From contig JALCZJ010000008.1 in NCBI GenBank assembly GCA_022690815.1, forward strand, positions 23,507-87,506: a stretch of DNA of 64,000 bases, read 5' to 3'. Under the pieces are notes generated by a model. That model was not told the origin of the DNA. It did no database searches and worked only from the letters and a program-made list of their open reading frames with translations. Within the stretch, counting starts at the first letter, position 1. Each line of letters starts with the position of its first letter. Below, one piece after another: positions 43,553 through 53,063 of this stretch. Both the position numbers and the translations under genes were made by a program. This DNA is from Ferrimicrobium sp. (GTDB lineage Bacteria > Actinomycetota > Acidimicrobiia > Acidimicrobiales > Acidimicrobiaceae).

Positions 43553-43795
43553 CGTTGGAGGAAATCGAAGCGGCACCCTTGGCTCGTGGTGGTGCATTGC
43601 CTATGCACTCTCGACCATGCCTTGTCGAGGATGCCAGGGAACTTGCTCCAAGCGCAGGCTGGGTTGTGTCGCTACCGGGCAGCGGGTAGGGGCTACGAGG
43701 ACGATTGGTCGGTCGTTGTTCATAAAAGTGCAAGGTATATGAAGGTTGGACAAATCAGTTCAGGTTCCGCGTAAGGTGGAGACAAGGAGGGGACG

Positions 43796-45520
43796 ATGGA
43801 CCACGATGTCACCGCAGCAATAACAAGCCTCAATGAGGAGTTTTTCACCCATAAGCATGAGCGCGATCCACTCACGGCAACTGAGCTTGGACTCCATGCC
43901 TTCGATCGGATGCTTCCTGATCTGACTCGAGATGGTGAACTCACCACCCTGGCGGGCTATCGATCGATCAAGAGTCGGATCGAAGGATTGCTCGAGGATG
44001 ATGCGGCCAGACAACGATTGACCTTTGATGAACGGGTGAACCTCGAGGTGATGGATGCCCTGGCCCAGAGCGCGAGCACCGATCTCGAAGACGAGCTGTG
44101 GGCACGCAACATGTCCGCTGGTGGTTACGTGTCTCCGCAAGCTCGTATCTTTCAAACGGTACCGACCGCCTCACTGGCGAACGACGACGGCGTCGAGGCC
44201 TACCTCGAGCGACTGGCGCATTTGGGCGACCTGTTTGGGATCATTACTGAGCGCTACCGTCAGGCCGATCGCCAGGGACAGTTCTCGACGGCCGCCGGGG
44301 TGCGTCAGGCGATCTCTCAGCTCGATGGGCACCTTGGACTCGGTGATGCCCACGACAGCTTCATCAACGTTACCCTCCCTCCTGGACACGAGGGTCAACG
44401 TGAACGGATTCGCACTTTGGTGCGCGATACCGTCTGGCCGGCGATGGCAACGTTACGTGATTACCTGGCTGGTGATCCGCTGGCACATGCACGCCAAGAT
44501 CACGAGGTCGGCCTCAATGCAATTGCAGGTGGCGAAGAGCTCTACGCACGAGCACTCGCGCGTCATACGACGACCGCGATGACACCCGAGGAGATCCATG
44601 AGCTCGGCCTTGGGACCCTTGCCAGGCTGGATGAGGAGTGGGCCGAGATTGGTGGGCGCGTCTTTGGGATTAGAGATCGGCGCGGTCTGTTCGAACGCCT
44701 GCGTTCGGATCCAGCCCTCCGTTTTGACAACGGACAACAGATCCTCGATGTGGTCGCGCGTGCGCTTGCGGTCGCGACGCGTGAGCAGCCCAAATGGTTC
44801 CCAGATCGTGATATTGCCGACTGTGTCATTGAAGAGATCTCCTCAGCCGAGGCCGACAATGCCGCCCTCGCCTATTACCGCGGACCATCTGATGACGGCT
44901 CACGCCCTGGTGCTCACTGTGTGTTGACGACCGCACCGACCGAACGGTTCCGATACGAATACGAGGCGTTGGCCTATCACGAGAGTGTGCCAGGCCATCA
45001 TCTACAGATCGCGACCGCCCAGACCTTGCAGGAGCTCCCGGCCTTTCGCCGTTACCTTGATGCTGAAGTGAGCGCCTTCGTCGAGGGGTGGGGTCTCTAT
45101 GCCGAGCGGCTCGCCGACGAGATGGGGATCTACAGCGATGACCTGGCCCGCCTTGGCATGCTGTCGTTCGATGCACTGCGAGCTAGCCGATGCGTCGTTG
45201 ATACCGGGATGCATTACTACGGTTGGTCACGACAGCGCGCTGTTGAGTTCATGTTCGAAAACAGCGCGACGAACATGGCTAACGTCACGAACGAGATCGA
45301 TCGCTACATCGGCTGGCCGGGACAGGCAACCGCCTATCTGGTCGGGCGTCGAGAAATTCGGCGACTGCGCCATGTGGCCGAACGAGCCCTCGGCGCCTCG
45401 TTCGACATCCGAGCCTTCCATGGGGTAGTCCTTGGACAGGGAGCGGTTCCCCTTGGAGTCCTTGGTTCGGTCATCGAGACTTGGATTCGCCAGATTAGCG
45501 AGGCATCGCAGCCTCGGTAG
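43796..45520 (+). CDS. DUF885-family putative metallo-carboxypeptidase
   Basis: A 574-residue cytoplasmic protein of the DUF885 family, related in fold to M32/thermolysin-like carboxypeptidases. The zinc-binding motif is YEALAYHESVPGHHLQIATA (HExxxGHH version), and the downstream ligand segment is SAFVEGWGLYAERLADEMG (EGWxLYAE), both family-defining. The N-terminal half is helical and includes DELWARNMSAGGYVSPQARIFQ. There is no signal peptide. DUF885 members are thought to be peptidases, but few are characterised. AAGGAGG precedes the ATG. It may belong functionally with the peptide-use genes that follow. Confidence 0.92.
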   Translation: MDHDVTAAITSLNEEFFTHKHERDPLTATELGLHAFDRMLPDLTRDGELTTLAGYRSIKSRIEGLLEDDAARQRLTFDERVNLEVMDALAQSASTDLEDELWARNMSAGGYVSPQARIFQTVPTASLANDDGVEAYLERLAHLGDLFGIITERYRQADRQGQFSTAAGVRQAISQLDGHLGLGDAHDSFINVTLPPGHEGQRERIRTLVRDTVWPAMATLRDYLAGDPLAHARQDHEVGLNAIAGGEELYARALARHTTTAMTPEEIHELGLGTLARLDEEWAEIGGRVFGIRDRRGLFERLRSDPALRFDNGQQILDVVARALAVATREQPKWFPDRDIADCVIEEISSAEADNAALAYYRGPSDDGSRPGAHCVLTTAPTERFRYEYEALAYHESVPGHHLQIATAQTLQELPAFRRYLDAEVSAFVEGWGLYAERLADEMGIYSDDLARLGMLSFDALRASRCVVDTGMHYYGWSRQRAVEFMFENSATNMANVTNEIDRYIGWPGQATAYLVGRREIRRLRHVAERALGASFDIRAFHGVVLGQGAVPLGVLGSVIETWIRQISEASQPR

Positions 45521-45706
45521 CGGCCCCGATCATCGCAGGATCAACGAGAACAGGACAGATTGACCCCGGCACCATCCATCCCTGTCGATCCACAATATCG
45601 GGCGTACGCGAGATCGATTGGTGCCATGTTGTGGTACGATCAACACGGTGGTGCGGCCTGAAAGCACCTCGCGTCCAAGGCCCGGGTGCGATCGAAGGCC
45701 TTATGA

Positions 45707-47827
45707 TCACGGATGGCTCAGGACAGTCTCAATCTCTTGGGCCCAATCGAGCAGTGCCATATCGTGACCCGTGTCCGCAGCGAGCTGGATGCCGACGGGT
45801 AGCTTTGAGCCTGGGATCGGGAGGGTAATCGCCGGCTGACCGGTCAGGTTATAGACACGGGTCATAATCCCTTCGAGATAACCCTCGGGTGTGTCGACGG
45901 AGGGGTTCTGGCCAGGGGCCACCATGGGAGCAGTCGGGCCGATGATGCAATCGATCGTGTCAAAGACCTTCAATAGCTGCGCCGATCCCATTCGTTGCTC
46001 TTCGAGGGCGTGCTGGTATTCATCGTTGGTGATCGAGGCCGATTGGGTGAGCACCCGAGCGGTCTCCTCACCGAAGTGATCCGGATCGGTCGCAAGCAGT
46101 GGTCCGTGAATCTGGTAAGCCTCCCAGCCAATGATGGCTTCGAAGGCTTGGTCGAGACGATCAAAGAGTTCTGGCGCCAATTCAGTGAACTCGTAACCAG
46201 CTTGCTCCAATCGCGAAAGGGCGCGAGTGATGGCCTCACGGACGGTGGCATCTAGCAGGCCGGGTGCGAACTGCGTTGGAACCATCCCAAGGCGGGGTCG
46301 GCGTTGACCTGGGTGCGCTATGGGAGGCAAATCGGCCAGGGTCCGATAACCGAGCGCCGCGGTTGCGACATCGTGAGCCAGAATGCCAACGTGATCAAGT
46401 GTTGGCGAAAGGGGCGTGACGCCTCGGAGCGAGAGCTGCTGGTAGGTCGGTTTAAAACCGACGACGCCACAGTAATGAGCGGGAATCCGTACGGAACCTC
46501 CGGTGTCGGTGCCAAGTGCCATCTGAGCGGCCCCAACGGCAACGATGACCGCCGATCCTCCACTGGAGCCGCCGGCAACGAGCGCGGGCGCAACCGGATT
46601 GCGTGCCTCTGGAACCTGTGGGTGCGGCGACCCGAGCGCATACTCTAACAGCGAGGTGGTCGCAAAGACGTCGGCCCCAGCTTCGCGAAGCGCCGTGATC
46701 ACCGGCGCCTCAACCGAGGACGGTGGTCCTGCCATATCGACTGGATTCCCGTTGCCGAGTGGAGTCCCAGCGACGGCGATGATGTCCTTGACGGCGACCT
46801 GGTAGCCATGGAGTGGACCCGATGATGATCGTCGCGGGGCTTCAAGGTAGTGGACGATTGCGTGCAGCGGCTCAGCGAAGCGATGGGCACGGTAGTAGGC
46901 GTTCACGAGGTCGAGATTGGCGACCTCGCAGGTTCGCTCGTTGCGCTCGATCGCTTGAATGAGGCGTCCGACGTGGGTTGTCAATGGTCCGGCGAGGTCG
47001 TGGAGAAGATCGGTCACCTCGGTCGGGCGCCGTCGTACCATCAGGTCACGATAGATCCCGCTATGGGACTTGGCGCTGGCAGCGTTGAAGGCTGCGAGAC
47101 GCTCGAGTGATCCCTCGAGATCGTTGGGTTCGAAGCCGTCGAATCCCTCGACCTTGACGGGGGCCTGATCGAGAACCTCGCGTGCGATTGCGATCATCAG
47201 GTCGTGGTATCGCGGGTCCGAGAGCGACGCCGCGATCGATAGATCGGAGACTGCTCCGGCATAGAGCATGGCGCCATAAGCCTCCTTGCCCCAGAGGAAG
47301 CCGAGGATATTATCGGTACTCTTCGCGTACGGGAGCGCGGCGACGAGACGTTCGACACGGTCGGTGACCTCATGGCTGAGCGGTTCGCCGACATAGAAGG
47401 CGGCGATGTTGCCTTGACGAATGACGCCAGGCGCGATCAGGTCGGCCCCGATGTTGATAAACGCGGTGACGATCTGGGTTGGATCGACGAACTCCGAGAA
47501 GGTCGCAAATGTCAGCCCATTTTGGACCGTGAGCAAGATGCCGTCACTGCGCAAGTGGGGCGCGACCAGGGCTGCGGCTCTACGAGTGTGATGACTCTTC
47601 ACGGCGACGAGCAGGTGCTCATGCGTGCCGGCCAACTCTTCGGCGTAGATGGCGTTGGGGTGCACGGTGAAGTTGGCAATCGGGCCCTCGATGGTAAGGC
47701 CATAGGCGCGAATGGCGTCGATGTGCGCATGATCTACATCGCACAGCGTGATTTCGTGGCCGGCCGCCGCCATGTGGGCACCGAGCATGCCACCGATAGC
47801 TCCGGCCCCGACGATTGTCATCTTCAT
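45707..47827 (-). CDS. Fusion of ketopantoate-reductase-like (PanE/ApbA) and amidase-signature domains
   Basis: One uninterrupted 706-residue frame joins two enzymes. Residues 1 to about 320 are a PanE/ApbA-type reductase: NADP site MTIVGAGAIGGMLGAHMAAAG, LLVAVKSHHTRRAA, VQNGL, GKEAYGAMLYAG (catalytic Lys region) and RDLMVRRRPTEVTDL (family RPTE). Residues from about 335 on are an amidase of the signature family: Lys347 in GYQVAVKDII, the GGSSGGS loop at 419-425 and the nucleophile Ser445 in GTDTGGSVRIPA, ending NLTGQPAITLPIPGSKLPVGIQL. All key residues of both parts are present, so both may be active. It is divergent from the first peptide-binding lipoprotein, 378 bases away. I do not know this fusion from described proteins. 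Confidence 0.93.
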   Translation of the reverse strand: MKMTIVGAGAIGGMLGAHMAAAGHEITLCDVDHAHIDAIRAYGLTIEGPIANFTVHPNAIYAEELAGTHEHLLVAVKSHHTRRAAALVAPHLRSDGILLTVQNGLTFATFSEFVDPTQIVTAFINIGADLIAPGVIRQGNIAAFYVGEPLSHEVTDRVERLVAALPYAKSTDNILGFLWGKEAYGAMLYAGAVSDLSIAASLSDPRYHDLMIAIAREVLDQAPVKVEGFDGFEPNDLEGSLERLAAFNAASAKSHSGIYRDLMVRRRPTEVTDLLHDLAGPLTTHVGRLIQAIERNERTCEVANLDLVNAYYRAHRFAEPLHAIVHYLEAPRRSSSGPLHGYQVAVKDIIAVAGTPLGNGNPVDMAGPPSSVEAPVITALREAGADVFATTSLLEYALGSPHPQVPEARNPVAPALVAGGSSGGSAVIVAVGAAQMALGTDTGGSVRIPAHYCGVVGFKPTYQQLSLRGVTPLSPTLDHVGILAHDVATAALGYRTLADLPPIAHPGQRRPRLGMVPTQFAPGLLDATVREAITRALSRLEQAGYEFTELAPELFDRLDQAFEAIIGWEAYQIHGPLLATDPDHFGEETARVLTQSASITNDEYQHALEEQRMGSAQLLKVFDTIDCIIGPTAPMVAPGQNPSVDTPEGYLEGIMTRVYNLTGQPAITLPIPGSKLPVGIQLAADTGHDMALLDWAQEIETVLSHP

Positions 47828-48205
47828 TGCGTCATCTCCATTTCCTGTGGGTCGTTCGTGATCGTCGTCGTGTTAATCCAGGTCATCGCGCATTGAGTGT
47901 CGAGTTCGTGGGCTACTTGTCAACCGAGATGTGCCCAAGGTCTCACGGGTGATGGCCTGGTCCACATCGATGTTGTTGATCGTCCTCGACGGAGACTGGC
48001 ACACCTGAGCATGGCACACCTGGGGATTGCATCCCTGGTGATCTGTGTCTACTTGGGTTGTGTTGACCCAAGCCGTGATCCACAGTTTATGAAAAGAAAG
48101 TAAATTTGTCAATTCAAGATGTACAAATGGTTACAGATCGTGCGAACATGCGCTAGGATCAGTCCAACTGAGCTGGGGTGCTCAGGGAACAGGGGGAACC
48201 GGGAT
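47828..48205. promoter_or_regulatory. Divergent control region with two inverted repeats and a direct repeat
   Basis: The spacer between the reductase-amidase fusion and the first peptide-binding lipoprotein contains a perfect inverted repeat CTTGGGT-N7-ACCCAAG (48051-48071), a second ATTTGT-N13-ACAAAT (48103-48127) in an AT-rich patch, and TGGCACACCTG repeated directly around 47994-48020. The AT-rich part probably holds the lipoprotein promoter and the repeats are candidate operators. Confidence 0.45.
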
Positions 48206-50056
48206 ATGCGTTCTAGTTGGATCAAGTTTGTGGCGGTCTCTGCGACGAGCGTGCTCTTGTTGGCGGCGTGTGGATCAACCAGCTCGAGTTCGTCGTCATC
48301 GTCCTCCTCCTCGTCGTCGACGACCAGGGTGAAGGGAGGCACTGCCTACTTTGCGGAGCAGCCGTTGTCGCCTCCGACCTACATCTTTCCACTCATGAAT
48401 GGGGCGAACGAGTCCAACGTCAACCTCTATGAGTTTGACAACCTGATGTTTCGTAACCTGTACTTCTTCGGTAAGAATGGCAAGGCAGAGATCAACTATT
48501 CGCAGTCGCTTGCTGACGCCCCGGTCTATTCGAACAGCGACAAGACGGTGACGATTCAGCTCAAGGGGTGGAAGTGGTCCAACGGTGAGACGGTGGACGC
48601 GCGAGATCTGGTCTTTTGGATGAACCTGCTCAAGGCGAATACTAGTCAGTGGTTTGACTATGTCCCGGGGTACTTCCCGGATAACGTCGTTTCCTATAAA
48701 GCGACGGGGCCGTTGACCTTTGTCATGCAGCTCAATAAGTCCTATAGCCCGACCTGGTTTACCTACAATGAACTCTCTCAGCTTGTGCCGCTACCGTTGG
48801 CCTGGGACAAGACCTCGGCCTCAGCTCCGACACCGAGTGCCACTGACCCCAACGCCCCAGACCTGACTACGGCTGGAGCCCAGGCGGTATACAAGTTCTT
48901 GAACGCGGCCTCAACGTCGATTGCAACCTATGCGACCAATCCGCTCTGGCAAGTCGTCGATGGTCCGTGGCGGTTGAAGAGCTTTACGACCGAAGGAAGG
49001 GCGGTGTTCGTCCCGAACACCAAGTATTCTGGCTCGCCCAAGCCGACGCTGTCCCAGTTTGTTGAGCTGCCCTTTAGCTCTGACTCTGCCGAATTCAACG
49101 TCCTAAGTTCGAGTAACAGCATTAGTTATGGCTATCTGCCGGTGACCGACCTCCCCCAGAAGTCGCGGGTGGCAAGCGAAGGCTACAAATTTGCGCCGTG
49201 GCAGATCTTTGGCTTCAACTACATGCCGATCAACTTCAACAATCCGACTGTTGGTCCGATCTTTAAGCAGCTTTACGTCCGCCAGGCGCTGGAGGAGCTT
49301 GTCGACCAGCCCCAGTGGGTCTCCACCTTCTTGAAGGGTTATGGTACCCCGTCGTATTCGCCGGTTCCAACCGTACCACCCAACCCCTTCGATGACAGCG
49401 TCTCCAAGACCGTCCAGTATCCGTATTCGCCGACGAACGCAAAGAAGCTGTTGACCTCCCATGGCTGGAAGATGGTTGGCGGTGTCATGACCTGTGTCAC
49501 GCCAGGAAGCGGCCCCAGTGATTGCGGATCTGGCGTCAAGAGTGGACAGACGATGAACTTCACCCTTAAGTACATTTCTGGGTTGAACTCTGTTACTGAA
49601 GAGATGACAGCCTTCCAGTCAGCCGCACTGCAAGCTGGCATCAAGATCAACCTCTCGCAAGCCCCGTTTGCCGGTGTGATCAGCTACTCGGCGGCGTGCA
49701 CACCACAACAGGCAGCCTGTTCGTGGGAGATGGCCAACTGGGGCGGTGGTTGGAGTTACTCTCCAGATTACTACCCATCGGGTGAGACGCTCTTTGCAGC
49801 TGGAGCTGGCTCCAATGACGGAAGCTACAGCTCTTCGACGGCGAATACCTTGATTGCAGCTACCCTGACCTCCTCGGGTTCCCAAGCACAGACCGCCCTG
49901 GATAACTATCAGAACTACATGGCCAAGCAATTGCCGGTGATCTACCAGCCAGACACTGATGTCCAGCTCTCGGAGATCGCCTCCAACCTCCATGGGGCGA
50001 CCCCACAGAGTCCTTATGAGTACATCACGCCTGAGGATTGGTACTTCACCAAGTAG
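48206..50056 (+). CDS. Peptide-type ABC transporter solute-binding lipoprotein (paralogue 1)
   Basis: Starts with a lipoprotein signal (SWIKFVAVSATSVLLLAACGS, lipobox LAAC) followed by a pure serine tract and Lys/Arg, so it is anchored to the outer face of the membrane. The rest is a cluster C (DppA/OppA-like, SBP_bac_5) solute-binding domain: TVTIQLKGWKWSNGETVDARDLVFWMNLL, TYNELSQLVPLPLAWDK, and FKQLYVRQALEELVDQPQWV match the family. Length is 616 residues. ATG 48206 follows AGGGGGAACC. The second copy at 53567 is about as long and ends with the same PEDWYFTK. No permease or ATPase genes accompany it. Confidence 0.93.
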   Translation: MRSSWIKFVAVSATSVLLLAACGSTSSSSSSSSSSSSSTTRVKGGTAYFAEQPLSPPTYIFPLMNGANESNVNLYEFDNLMFRNLYFFGKNGKAEINYSQSLADAPVYSNSDKTVTIQLKGWKWSNGETVDARDLVFWMNLLKANTSQWFDYVPGYFPDNVVSYKATGPLTFVMQLNKSYSPTWFTYNELSQLVPLPLAWDKTSASAPTPSATDPNAPDLTTAGAQAVYKFLNAASTSIATYATNPLWQVVDGPWRLKSFTTEGRAVFVPNTKYSGSPKPTLSQFVELPFSSDSAEFNVLSSSNSISYGYLPVTDLPQKSRVASEGYKFAPWQIFGFNYMPINFNNPTVGPIFKQLYVRQALEELVDQPQWVSTFLKGYGTPSYSPVPTVPPNPFDDSVSKTVQYPYSPTNAKKLLTSHGWKMVGGVMTCVTPGSGPSDCGSGVKSGQTMNFTLKYISGLNSVTEEMTAFQSAALQAGIKINLSQAPFAGVISYSAACTPQQAACSWEMANWGGGWSYSPDYYPSGETLFAAGAGSNDGSYSSSTANTLIAATLTSSGSQAQTALDNYQNYMAKQLPVIYQPDTDVQLSEIASNLHGATPQSPYEYITPEDWYFTK

Positions 50057-50173
50057 AGCCGCGTTTCATCGGTCAGACGATCATTGGTTAGAGTTTTAAG
50101 TTGAGCATCTCGTGACGCCTCCGGGTCGACTGACCTGGGGGCGTCTGAGTGCAAAGGAAGGAGAAGGTAAACA

Positions 50174-51085
50174 GTGTTGATGATTGCGAGTGCCAATGGT
50201 GCCATCGGAATCGACGGTGTGTGGGCTGATGTTGAGGGCGGGCTTGACCCGGTTACAGCGGTGGAGCGAGCAGCGTGGTTTGTCGAGGACAACCTTGACG
50301 ATCACAGCGTGGGGACTGGTGGTCTGCCAAACCTCGAGGGTGTAGTCGAGCTCGATGCCTCCATTATGGATGGGGACACGCGGCGTGCAGGTTGCGTGGC
50401 TGGACTTGCCGGGTATCGTCATCCCATCTCTGTCGCACGGGCGGTGATGGAGCGCTCGCCGCACGTTCTACTCGTTGGTGAAGGGGCGGCGAAGTTTGCC
50501 CACGAAGTGGGAGCCGAGGGAGCCGATCTCTTAACCGATTCGGCTCGAGCGACCTGGCAGCACGCGGTTGATCAACTTGATCCCAGCGAGGCACAGGATC
50601 CGCTCAAGAGAGTGATGGCACTGACGACCGACCCAGAGAAGGCCGCCGGCACGGTCAACTTTCTTTACTTGAATGATGACGGTTCGATGGCTTCGTCGGT
50701 CTCCACGAGCGGGTGGGCATGGAAGTGGCCGGGACGAGCAGGCGACTCGCCGGTGATCGGGGCGGGCAACTACTGTGATTCGCGCTACGGAGCTGCAGCC
50801 TGCACGGGCTTTGGTGAGCTCTCCCTCCGGGCGTCAACGGCACGCATGGTGGTACGCTACCTCGCCGAGGGGATGAGCCCCGAGGAGGCCGGAGTGACGG
50901 CGATCAGAGAGCTGGGCGAGTTCGTGGAGTCATCGAACAACTTCATCATGCATATCGTGATCTTGGCCGCCGATGGACGTCACGCAGCGGTTTCGACCAA
51001 GGCTGATGCGACGTATGCCGTCCGCGAGGCCGGGTGGGATCGGGCGAAGTCGATACCGCGCACCCACGTCCCGGCAGGCCAGTAG
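50174..51085 (+). CDS. Ntn-hydrolase asparaginase / N4-(beta-N-acetylglucosaminyl)-L-asparaginase family
   Basis: A plant-type asparaginase/aspartylglucosaminidase-family Ntn hydrolase. The precursor is expected to self-cleave before Thr160 in EKAAGTVNFLYLNDDGSMAS, exposing the nucleophile; the following SVSTSGWAWKWPGRAGDSPVIGAGNYCD holds the conserved Thr/Ser, Arg and Asp of the substrate pocket. LEGVVELDASIMDGDTRRAGCVAGL is the N-terminal alpha-subunit hallmark. Length of 303 residues is normal. It hydrolyses L-Asn, beta-aspartyl peptides or glycosylasparagine; which is not decided by sequence. GGAAGGAGAAGG lies before the GTG. It lies in the peptide-use gene group. Confidence 0.92.
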   Translation: MLMIASANGAIGIDGVWADVEGGLDPVTAVERAAWFVEDNLDDHSVGTGGLPNLEGVVELDASIMDGDTRRAGCVAGLAGYRHPISVARAVMERSPHVLLVGEGAAKFAHEVGAEGADLLTDSARATWQHAVDQLDPSEAQDPLKRVMALTTDPEKAAGTVNFLYLNDDGSMASSVSTSGWAWKWPGRAGDSPVIGAGNYCDSRYGAAACTGFGELSLRASTARMVVRYLAEGMSPEEAGVTAIRELGEFVESSNNFIMHIVILAADGRHAAVSTKADATYAVREAGWDRAKSIPRTHVPAGQ

Positions 51086-51251
51086 CGCTCTTTGGACCGG
51101 CTGTTAAAACGTTTGGTCGAGTTCAACGGCTGGGGTTGATCGGCAGCAGTGACCGTGGGCAGTGTGTCGTCGGTTACCGGCTCGACACGAGCCGAGCGAA
51201 ACGGTTCTACGATCGGGTTTCGGAGCGATCCACGGTCCAGGAGTCGTGACC

Positions 51252-51279
51252 AGATATGAGATACTTGAGATATGAGATA
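51252..51279 (+). repeat. 12-bp direct repeat upstream of dppA-like gene
   Basis: AGATATGAGATA occurs at 51252-51263 and again at 51268-51279, a 16-bp period, ending 20 bases before the start codon and overlapping its ribosome-binding area. It may be a regulator site or influence translation. It stands out from the GC-rich surroundings. Confidence 0.7.
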
Positions 51280-51298
51280 GTAGAGAGGAGCATCAACG

Positions 51299-52126
51299 AT
51301 GAAGGTATATATCAGTTTTGACATGGAGGGCATCTCTGGCATCGTGGACTGGGATCAATGCACCGGCAGCGGTCCTGCGGTGTCGATGGGTCAGGAGCTC
51401 ACGCTGGCAGAGATCAACGCCGCAATCGACGGCGCGCTCACAGCGGGTGCCACTGAGTTCGTGGTCAACGATGCCCACTATCGGATGCAGAACCTGGATC
51501 CGAGACTGCTCCATGGCGATGCCACCTACATCTCGGGCGCTCATAAGCCGGGCTACATGATGGAAGGTCTGACCGCGGATTTTGACGTTATCTTCTTCGT
51601 CGGCTACCACGGCAGCATCTCCGGGGTGCCCTCGGTGATGTCGCATAGCTACAACCCCTCGGTCTTCACCGAACTGCGTGTTAACGATGTCGAAGTCGGA
51701 GAGAGTGGCGTCAATGCCCTCGTCGCGCTGGGCCACAAGGTTCCCATCGGCCTGATCAGCGGCGATCTCGCGACGGCGCAACAGGCGGCGCCCATCATGA
51801 CCCAGGCGATTATGGTCCAGGTGAAGGACTCAATCACCCGGTTCGCGGCTTCAAATCTGCACCCACATCGGGCACACAAGCTTATTGCCGAAGCAGCCGA
51901 GCGCGCCGTTGAGACTGCGGCATCAATCGCCCTTCCCGCCATTGAACTTCCAGCGACCATCACCATGTCGTTTCAGACCGCCGATCAGGCGGAACTCGCC
52001 AGTTGGATTGGCGGCGTTGAACGCACGGGGGTGCGCTCCGCGGCAATTCAGGGACAGGATCCGTTGGCCCTCTATCGGGCGTTTGTTGGTGTCTGTTATC
52101 TGACGCGTCAAGCCCAGGGGAGGTAA
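51299..52126 (+). CDS. M55-family D-aminopeptidase (DppA-like)
   Basis: The N-terminus MKVYISFDMEGISGIVDWDQC carries the metal-binding Asp and Glu of the DppA family (Asp8, Glu10). Further metal/active-site residues are in VVNDAHYRMQNLDP (His) and VIFFVGYHGSISGVPSVMSHS (His), and VNDVEVGESGVNALVA holds the conserved Glu. Bacillus DppA is a zinc D-aminopeptidase that forms a decamer and releases D-Ala from D-Ala-D-Ala peptides. Length of 275 residues is normal. A 4-base gap separates it from the M14-like gene. It suggests use of cell-wall-derived or D-amino-acid peptides. Confidence 0.94.
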   Translation: MKVYISFDMEGISGIVDWDQCTGSGPAVSMGQELTLAEINAAIDGALTAGATEFVVNDAHYRMQNLDPRLLHGDATYISGAHKPGYMMEGLTADFDVIFFVGYHGSISGVPSVMSHSYNPSVFTELRVNDVEVGESGVNALVALGHKVPIGLISGDLATAQQAAPIMTQAIMVQVKDSITRFAASNLHPHRAHKLIAEAAERAVETAASIALPAIELPATITMSFQTADQAELASWIGGVERTGVRSAAIQGQDPLALYRAFVGVCYLTRQAQGR

Positions 52127-52130
52127 CCTT

Positions 52131-53063
52131 ATGGAGCAGCGTCTTCTCACCAGTTCACTGCCAGCGATATCGCATCTCGAGATCCCCTACTTCGAGATCC
52201 ATGGTGCCGGCGATGGGCCAACTCTGACGCTGGTGGCCGGGGTTCATGGGTGCGAGTACACCTCTCAGCAGGCGGTGAGAAGTTTTATGAAGAGTATCGA
52301 CCCCGAGAGGCTTGCTGGCCGGATCAGAGCGGTGCCGACGCTCAACTTGGATTCGTTCTATGAGCGCAGTCCATTCGTCTCACCCCGGGATCAGAAGAAC
52401 CTCAACCGATGCTTCCCTGGCGACCCGAATGGGAGCTACTCCGATGCCCTCGCCTTCTTCGTTACCGAGGAGCTCATCAAGGGATCAGATTACTTCATCG
52501 ACCTGCACGCCGGTGACATGGTCGAGGACCTGTTCCGCTTCACTATCTATGATGACTCGCCCGTCCAGGACGCCTCCAGAGCGTTGGCCCAGGCTTATGG
52601 CTTTCCCTTCTCCATCCATCAACCGACCGTCGACCCCGCGGTCACCGGCGCGACCTCACAGATTGCTGGAGGGCTCAACGTGCCCTCGATTATCGCCGAG
52701 TCGGGTGGGCGTGGGCTGGTCGAGACCGAAGCCATCGAGCACCACCTTCGTGGTCTGGCGCGCACCGTTGCCTACCTAAAGATGTATGAGCCAAGTGAGC
52801 CGATCGAGGCCGATCTGCCGGTTCGTCACCTGCATCGGTTCGTCTGGCTGCGATCGCGGCAGGCGGGGTGGTGGGAGCCGCGCGTCAAGGTTGGGCAAGA
52901 TCTTGATGCTGGAGATGTGGTAGGAACGGTGAGTGACCTCTTCGGTGAGGTCCAGGAGGAGATCGTGACGCCGGTGGATGGCGTGGCGGTGTTTTTGACC
53001 TCGTCGCCCGCGATGAAGGCTGATGGATTGGTGATAGGGATCGGAGCCGACGAAGAGCGCTGA
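52131..53063 (+). CDS. M14-like succinylglutamate desuccinylase/aspartoacylase-family hydrolase
   Basis: A zinc hydrolase with the AstE/AspA fold: zinc ligands His and Glu in LVAGVHGCEYTS, a third in FIDLHAGDMVED (His), and the catalytic Glu in PSIIAESGGRGLVE. Arg residues in NLDSFYERSPFVSPRDQKNLNRCFPG are the usual substrate-carboxylate contacts. The C-terminus is a biotinyl/lipoyl-like beta domain (KVGQDLDAGDVVGTVSDLFGEV), common in this group. Length is 310 residues. It is 4 bases after dppA, in the same operon. It probably removes an acyl or amide group from an amino acid or peptide; the substrate is unknown. Confidence 0.9.
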   Translation: MEQRLLTSSLPAISHLEIPYFEIHGAGDGPTLTLVAGVHGCEYTSQQAVRSFMKSIDPERLAGRIRAVPTLNLDSFYERSPFVSPRDQKNLNRCFPGDPNGSYSDALAFFVTEELIKGSDYFIDLHAGDMVEDLFRFTIYDDSPVQDASRALAQAYGFPFSIHQPTVDPAVTGATSQIAGGLNVPSIIAESGGRGLVETEAIEHHLRGLARTVAYLKMYEPSEPIEADLPVRHLHRFVWLRSRQAGWWEPRVKVGQDLDAGDVVGTVSDLFGEVQEEIVTPVDGVAVFLTSSPAMKADGLVIGIGADEER

